Assembly: GCA_047625765.1 (NCBI GenBank)
Contig: JBLHRE010000064.1
Coordinates: 1-9,983, forward strand
DNA length: 9,983 nucleotides
Source of the DNA: JBLHRE01 sp047625765
GTDB lineage: Bacteria > Bacteroidota > Bacteroidia > Flavobacteriales > JBLHRE01
Direction: 5' to 3'
The stretch's first letter is position 1, and every line of letters begins with the position of its first letter. The position numbers and the translations under genes are program-made. Below are positions 6,829 to 9,983 of the stretch, one piece after another. Under the pieces are notes generated by a model that worked only from the letters and a program-made list of their open reading frames with translations, did not search any database and had not been told where the DNA came from.

Positions 6829-7359
6829 ATGGAAGTCAAGAAAACAATAATGAAACACTCAATGACCTACGGAGCAATTCTAGGGGTGTTATTAGTGATA
6901 TTGTCGGTGGTTACATATATGATGGGTGTAAATCCAAGAGAATCGGTTGTAACAATGATTGTAACTTATGGAGCCATGATAGCCATAATGATTTATGGTA
7001 CCAACGCATATAAGAACAACGAAGGCGAAGGTTTTATCAGTTTTGGTCATGCTTTTAAAGTAGGATTCTCGATCATCTTTTTTAGTGCTTTAATTCAGGC
7101 TTTTTACATTTATATTTTTGCAGGGTTTATAGATCCTGAATTTATTACGGTAATGCTAGAACAAGCAGAAGCGGGGATGTTAGAGAGTCAACCTAATATG
7201 TCGGACGAACAGATAGAAGTTGCCATGAATATGACAGCTAAAATGATGACCCCAGGAATGATTGCTACTTGGACCATTTTGGGTCAAGCGGTGGTAGGGG
7301 CTATTATCTCTTTAATTACTGGTGCATTCTTGAAAAAGGATAACCCTGCAGCGATATAA
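6829..7359 (+). CDS. DUF4199 family integral membrane protein
   Basis: The 176-residue protein has four predicted membrane helices (about 13-33, 41-60, 77-99 and 144-166), with an acidic Met- and Glu-rich loop between the third and fourth (about 103-140). The start KKTIMKHSMTYGAILGVLLV, the central EGFISFGHAFKVGF, and the final helix followed by LKKDNP are the usual layout of DUF4199, a Bacteroidota family of unknown function. An ATG seven codons downstream (6850) is a possible alternative start. The stop lies 5 bases before a glycosyltransferase gene; DUF4199 next to a GT2 gene is a recurrent pairing in this phylum as I recall it, suggesting a helper role in membrane sugar transfer. That link is inference. 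Confidence 0.85.
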   Translation: MEVKKTIMKHSMTYGAILGVLLVILSVVTYMMGVNPRESVVTMIVTYGAMIAIMIYGTNAYKNNEGEGFISFGHAFKVGFSIIFFSALIQAFYIYIFAGFIDPEFITVMLEQAEAGMLESQPNMSDEQIEVAMNMTAKMMTPGMIATWTILGQAVVGAIISLITGAFLKKDNPAAI

Positions 7360-7364
7360 TATTT

Positions 7365-8330
7365 ATGGTAGATATTTCAGTGGTAATTCCTCTTTTTAAC
7401 GAAGAGGAATCATTACCAGAACTACATACATGGATTCAACGTGTTATGAACGAAAACACCTTCACTTACGAAGTTGTTTTTGTTGATGATGGTAGTACGG
7501 ATAGTTCTTGGAGCGTTGTTGAGGAATTGGCTGCAAAAGACAGTTGTGTTAAAGGAATTCGTTTTCAAAGAAATTACGGTAAATCAGCAGCACTAAACGA
7601 AGGCTTTCAGATTGTAGATGGAGAAGTGGTGATAACTATGGATGCCGATTTACAAGATAGCCCAGAAGAGATTCCTGAATTGCGCAGAATGATTGTTGAA
7701 GATGGTTTGGACTTGGTTTCTGGTTGGAAACAAAAAAGATTCGACCCTTTAAGTAAAACCATACCGACAAAGTTTTTTAATGCCGCTACTAGAAAAATGT
7801 CTGGTATCCAATTAAACGATTTTAATTGTGGTTTAAAGGCCTACAAATATCAAGTAGTTAAAAGCATAGAGGTGTATGGCGAAATGCACCGTTACATACC
7901 CGTTATTGCGAAATGGGCTGGTTTCTCTAAAATTGGAGAAAAGGTAGTGCAGCATCAAGAACGTAAGTACGGTGTTACCAAATTTGGGATAGAACGTTTT
8001 ATAAATGGGTTCTTAGATTTACTGTCTATTACATTTGTATCGCGTTTCGAGAAAAAGCCAATGCACTTTTTTGGGGCATTTGGAGTACTTATGTTTTTAT
8101 TGGGAGGTACAATGGTAACTTGGTTAATAGGTGCTAAACTTTATGCTATTTATTTCGCTCATAACAACACTTATCGCGAAATTACAGAACAACCCTTGTT
8201 TTACATTGCCTTAATAAGCTTGGTAATTGGTACTCAGTTGTTTCTTACAGGATTTGTAGCTGAGCTGGTTTCTAGAAAGGCATCGGACAGAAACGAATAT
8301 TTAGTAAGCACTAGAGTAAACCATAAATAA
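7365..8330 (+). CDS. Family 2 glycosyltransferase, polyprenyl-phosphate type (GtrB/ArnC/DPM1-like)
   Basis: The 321-residue enzyme has an N-terminal GT-A domain and two C-terminal membrane helices (about 235-260 and 278-303), the layout of transferases that load a sugar from a nucleotide donor onto undecaprenyl phosphate at the inner membrane. Visible motifs are VVIPLFNEEESL (6-17), VDDGSTDSS (40-48), the metal and donor motif DADLQD (93-98), NDFNCGLKAY in the acceptor region and the R-K-Y-G-V-T-K-F-G segment near 200-209 typical of GtrB and DPM1 relatives. The sugar cannot be told from sequence. It is translated 5 bases after the DUF4199 gene and 13 bases before a phosphatase gene, which points to a small envelope-glycan unit. 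Length and motifs look complete, so it should be active. Confidence 0.93.
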   Translation: MVDISVVIPLFNEEESLPELHTWIQRVMNENTFTYEVVFVDDGSTDSSWSVVEELAAKDSCVKGIRFQRNYGKSAALNEGFQIVDGEVVITMDADLQDSPEEIPELRRMIVEDGLDLVSGWKQKRFDPLSKTIPTKFFNAATRKMSGIQLNDFNCGLKAYKYQVVKSIEVYGEMHRYIPVIAKWAGFSKIGEKVVQHQERKYGVTKFGIERFINGFLDLLSITFVSRFEKKPMHFFGAFGVLMFLLGGTMVTWLIGAKLYAIYFAHNNTYREITEQPLFYIALISLVIGTQLFLTGFVAELVSRKASDRNEYLVSTRVNHK

Positions 8331-8343
8331 TTATTGCAGCACC

Positions 8344-8883
8344 ATGAAGCAGCTAGAAATAGACCAAACTTGGACCTTATTTCTTGATCGTGATGGAGTA
8401 ATTAATAAACTCCTTCATGGCAATTATGTCAAGTTAGTATCTGAATTCGAATGGTTGCCAGATTCTAAAGAAGCAGTAATTAATGCTTCCAAAGTATTTG
8501 GGCGCATTATCGTAGTAACCAACCAAAGGGGGATTTCTAAAGGGCTAATGACAGCACAACAATTGTCTGACGTACATAGCCACTTACAATCTGAACTGCC
8601 AAAGAATACTATAGACGCTATATATTATTGCCCTTTTCAGGATGGACATCCGTCTGACTGTAGAAAGCCAGGAGTAGGCATGCCACTAAAGGCAAAGACC
8701 CATTTCCCTGAAATTGATTTTGAAAAATCGATAATGGTTGGCGACAGTTTGTCTGATATCCAGATGGGAAATAAATTAGGCATGATTACTGTGCATGTTC
8801 AAAGCGGACACGACTATAAAAATGTTCCAGCCAATTATCATGTTTCTGATCTGGCAGATTTCATTAATTCTCATATTTTATGA
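8344..8883 (+). CDS. HAD-IIIA phosphatase, HisB-N/GmhB type, with degraded zinc loop
   Basis: The 179-residue protein is a HAD-superfamily phosphatase of the group that includes D,D-heptose-1,7-bisphosphate phosphatase (GmhB) and the histidinol-phosphatase domain of HisB. Motif I is LDRDGVIN (nucleophile Asp15, acid Asp17), motif II is VVTNQRGI (57-64), motif III is the C-R-K-P-G-V-G-M segment with Lys108, and motif IV is VGDSLSD (Asp134, Asp138). The family's zinc loop normally reads C-x-H ... C-x-C; here it is C-P-F-Q-D-G-H-P-S-D-C, so only Cys96, Cys106 and a displaced His102 remain, and zinc binding is doubtful. The substrate is likely a phosphorylated sugar or small metabolite, given the glycosyltransferase 13 bases upstream, but this is inference. 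Its TGA overlaps the next start (ATGA). Confidence 0.88.
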   Translation: MKQLEIDQTWTLFLDRDGVINKLLHGNYVKLVSEFEWLPDSKEAVINASKVFGRIIVVTNQRGISKGLMTAQQLSDVHSHLQSELPKNTIDAIYYCPFQDGHPSDCRKPGVGMPLKAKTHFPEIDFEKSIMVGDSLSDIQMGNKLGMITVHVQSGHDYKNVPANYHVSDLADFINSHIL

Positions 8884-9584
8884 AAACAATTCTAAGTTTA
8901 TTATTGATCATTTTTTCTAATGCTTCTTTTGCGCAAGACTTAAATAATGTGGATGAAAATGGTTTGAAGCAAGGTGTTTGGGAAAAGAAATTTTCGAACG
9001 GAGAATTGCGCTACAAAGGGCAATTTAAAGACAATGCAGCCTATGGCGAATTTCTGTATTACAGCCCTTACAAATACCTAATTGCCAAAACCAATTTTAA
9101 GGATGCTATGGTGTCTTATACCACCATGTATTATAAAAAAGGTAAGATGAGAGCGTATGGGAAAAACCTAAACGAGAAGAAAGATAGTATCTGGATATTC
9201 TTTGATGAAAAGGAGGTTCACGTTTCCTCTGTAGACTATGTGAAAGGGATAAAACATGGATATGAAAATGTGTTTTTTGAAGATGGAACTCTAATAGAAA
9301 CGATTAATTGGGAGCAAGGGGAAAAATCTGGAGAATGGAAACAGTACTATAATAATGGAGCCATTCGTATTAGCGGAACCTATGTCAACGACCAATTAAA
9401 TGGCCCAGTTACCTTGTCTAATTTAGACGGTAAAGTAAATGCTAAAGGCACTTATAAAAATGGTTTAAAAGAAGGTGTTTGGGGATTCTATACACTCGAA
9501 GGGGAATTAGAATCTAAAGAATGGTATTCGGTAGGTAAAGTAATAAAACGAGAGGGAAGTAATTTGCAGTTATGGCAAGAGTAG
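8880..9584 (+). CDS. Secreted MORN/YwqK-like repeat protein
   Basis: The 234-residue protein has a signal peptide (MKTILSLLLIIFSNASFA, cleavage after Ala18) and then short beta-hairpin repeats. The unit is roughly G-x-W-x-x-x-x-x-N/D-G-x-L-x-x-x-G-x-Y/F-x-x-G. Clear copies start near 28 (NGLKQGVWEKKFSNGELRYK), 147 (GEKSGEWKQYYNNGAIRISG) and 193 (KNGLKEGVWGFYTLEGELES); weaker ones lie between them. Databases often label such proteins a toxin-antitoxin YwqK-family antitoxin, but with an export signal and no toxin gene beside it that name is misleading here. A periplasmic or outer-membrane-associated scaffold is more plausible; the partner is unknown. Translation is probably coupled to the phosphatase gene through the 4-base overlap, and the 3' end overlaps mnmA by 13 bases. 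Confidence 0.83.
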   Translation: MKTILSLLLIIFSNASFAQDLNNVDENGLKQGVWEKKFSNGELRYKGQFKDNAAYGEFLYYSPYKYLIAKTNFKDAMVSYTTMYYKKGKMRAYGKNLNEKKDSIWIFFDEKEVHVSSVDYVKGIKHGYENVFFEDGTLIETINWEQGEKSGEWKQYYNNGAIRISGTYVNDQLNGPVTLSNLDGKVNAKGTYKNGLKEGVWGFYTLEGELESKEWYSVGKVIKREGSNLQLWQE

Positions 9585-9983
9585 TAGTAGGACTTTCTGG
9601 TGGCGTTGACTCTTCGGTAGCAGCATATTTATTAAAAGAGGCTGGTCACGAAGTGATTGGCCTTTTTATGAAAAATTGGCTTGACGAATCTGTAACCATT
9701 AGTGACGAATGTCCCTGGTTGGAAGACAGTAATGATGCCAGACTGGTAGCCGATAAACTGGAAATACCATTTCAAGTAATAGACCTTAGCGAAGCATATA
9801 AAGACCGAGTGGTGGATTATATGTTTAAGGAATATGAAAATGGTAGAACACCAAATCCGGATGTGCTGTGCAATAGAGAAATAAAATTCGACATTTTTTT
9901 AAAGATGGCGCAGCAGTTAAAAGCCGATTTTGTTGCCACTGGACATTATTGCCAAAAAGACACTATTAAGGTAGAAGGTAATG
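9572..9983 (+). CDS. mnmA: tRNA-specific 2-thiouridylase MnmA (5' part, cut by window end)
   Basis: The first 137 codons are visible and the gene continues beyond the window. MnmA makes the 2-thio group of uridine 34 in tRNAs for Lys, Glu and Gln, using ATP to adenylate the base and sulfur carried as a persulfide. The ATP-binding PP-loop SGGVDSS is at 9-15, GLFMKNW at 30-36, and RTPNPDVLCNREIKF (92-106) holds the first catalytic cysteine, Cys100; ATGHY follows near 128. The second catalytic cysteine lies outside the window. The start was chosen at the ATG giving MARVVVGLSGG, the standard family N-terminus, which overlaps the preceding reading frame by 13 bases. The acidic insert after GLFMKNW (D-E-S-V-T-I-S-D-E-C) is typical of Bacteroidota MnmA as I recall it. 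Confidence 0.95.
   Translation, partial: MARVVVGLSGGVDSSVAAYLLKEAGHEVIGLFMKNWLDESVTISDECPWLEDSNDARLVADKLEIPFQVIDLSEAYKDRVVDYMFKEYENGRTPNPDVLCNREIKFDIFLKMAQQLKADFVATGHYCQKDTIKVEGN

Noticed and set aside
6822..7013. 63-codon plus-strand ORF overlapping the DUF4199 gene in another frame
   Set aside because: It is a shadow frame: it lies almost wholly inside a well-supported membrane protein gene and has no recognisable product.
8880..9584. Toxin-antitoxin system suggested by YwqK-like repeats
   Set aside because: No toxin-like gene lies beside it and the protein has an export signal; the antitoxin label comes from naming habit.

Overview
The window looks like chromosomal DNA from a marine-type member of the Bacteroidota (Flavobacteriia or a close relative). 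The DNA is AT-rich, and starts are mostly not preceded by a Shine-Dalgarno site. Many products are typical of that phylum: a CrtZ/CrtY-cd carotenoid pair, a DUF6340-type lipoprotein, DUF4199 next to a GT2 glycosyltransferase, a YwqK/MORN-like secreted protein and a Bacteroidota-style MnmA. This assignment rests on protein resemblance from memory, not on a search.

Left end (1-768): the last codons of a beta-carotene hydroxylase (crtZ) overlap, through TAATG, the start of a lycopene cyclase of the CrtY-cd membrane type. That cyclase is clearly broken. Reading across frames recovers about 230 codons of recognisable cyclase with two 1-base deletions, one 1-base insertion and three in-frame stops, and the first conserved acidic motif is also lost. 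This is the most notable feature of the window: a decaying carotenoid operon.

Middle left (813-2796): a lipoprotein with two similar beta-rich halves and a possible surface-export signal is followed by a terminator. Next comes a roughly 250-base stretch holding only a doubtful 36-codon ORF and a long, apparently bidirectional terminator. A minus-strand outer-membrane beta-barrel protein follows, ending at that terminator and transcribed divergently from fabG.

Middle (2867-6754): fabG (fatty-acid synthesis), a 690-aa membrane-anchored von Willebrand A protein with an intact MIDAS, and a DUF6340-like lipoprotein with a helical TPR-like tail. The gaps are 6 and 9 bases, so these three are probably one transcript.

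Right (6829-9983): a second tight plus-strand run holds a DUF4199 membrane protein, a GtrB/ArnC-like polyprenyl-phosphate glycosyltransferase, a HAD-IIIA phosphatase of the HisB-N/GmhB type with a degraded zinc loop, a secreted MORN/YwqK-like repeat protein, and the 5' part of mnmA (tRNA 2-thiouridylase). The genes are separated by 5 and 13 bases, or overlap by 4 and 13 bases. The first part fits envelope glycan or lipid modification; mnmA is housekeeping and probably just shares the transcript.

I saw no mobile element, CRISPR array, rRNA or tRNA gene. Apart from the carotenoid pseudogene, most of the window is ordinary conserved Bacteroidota gene content, and I do not see a convincing new multi-gene system.
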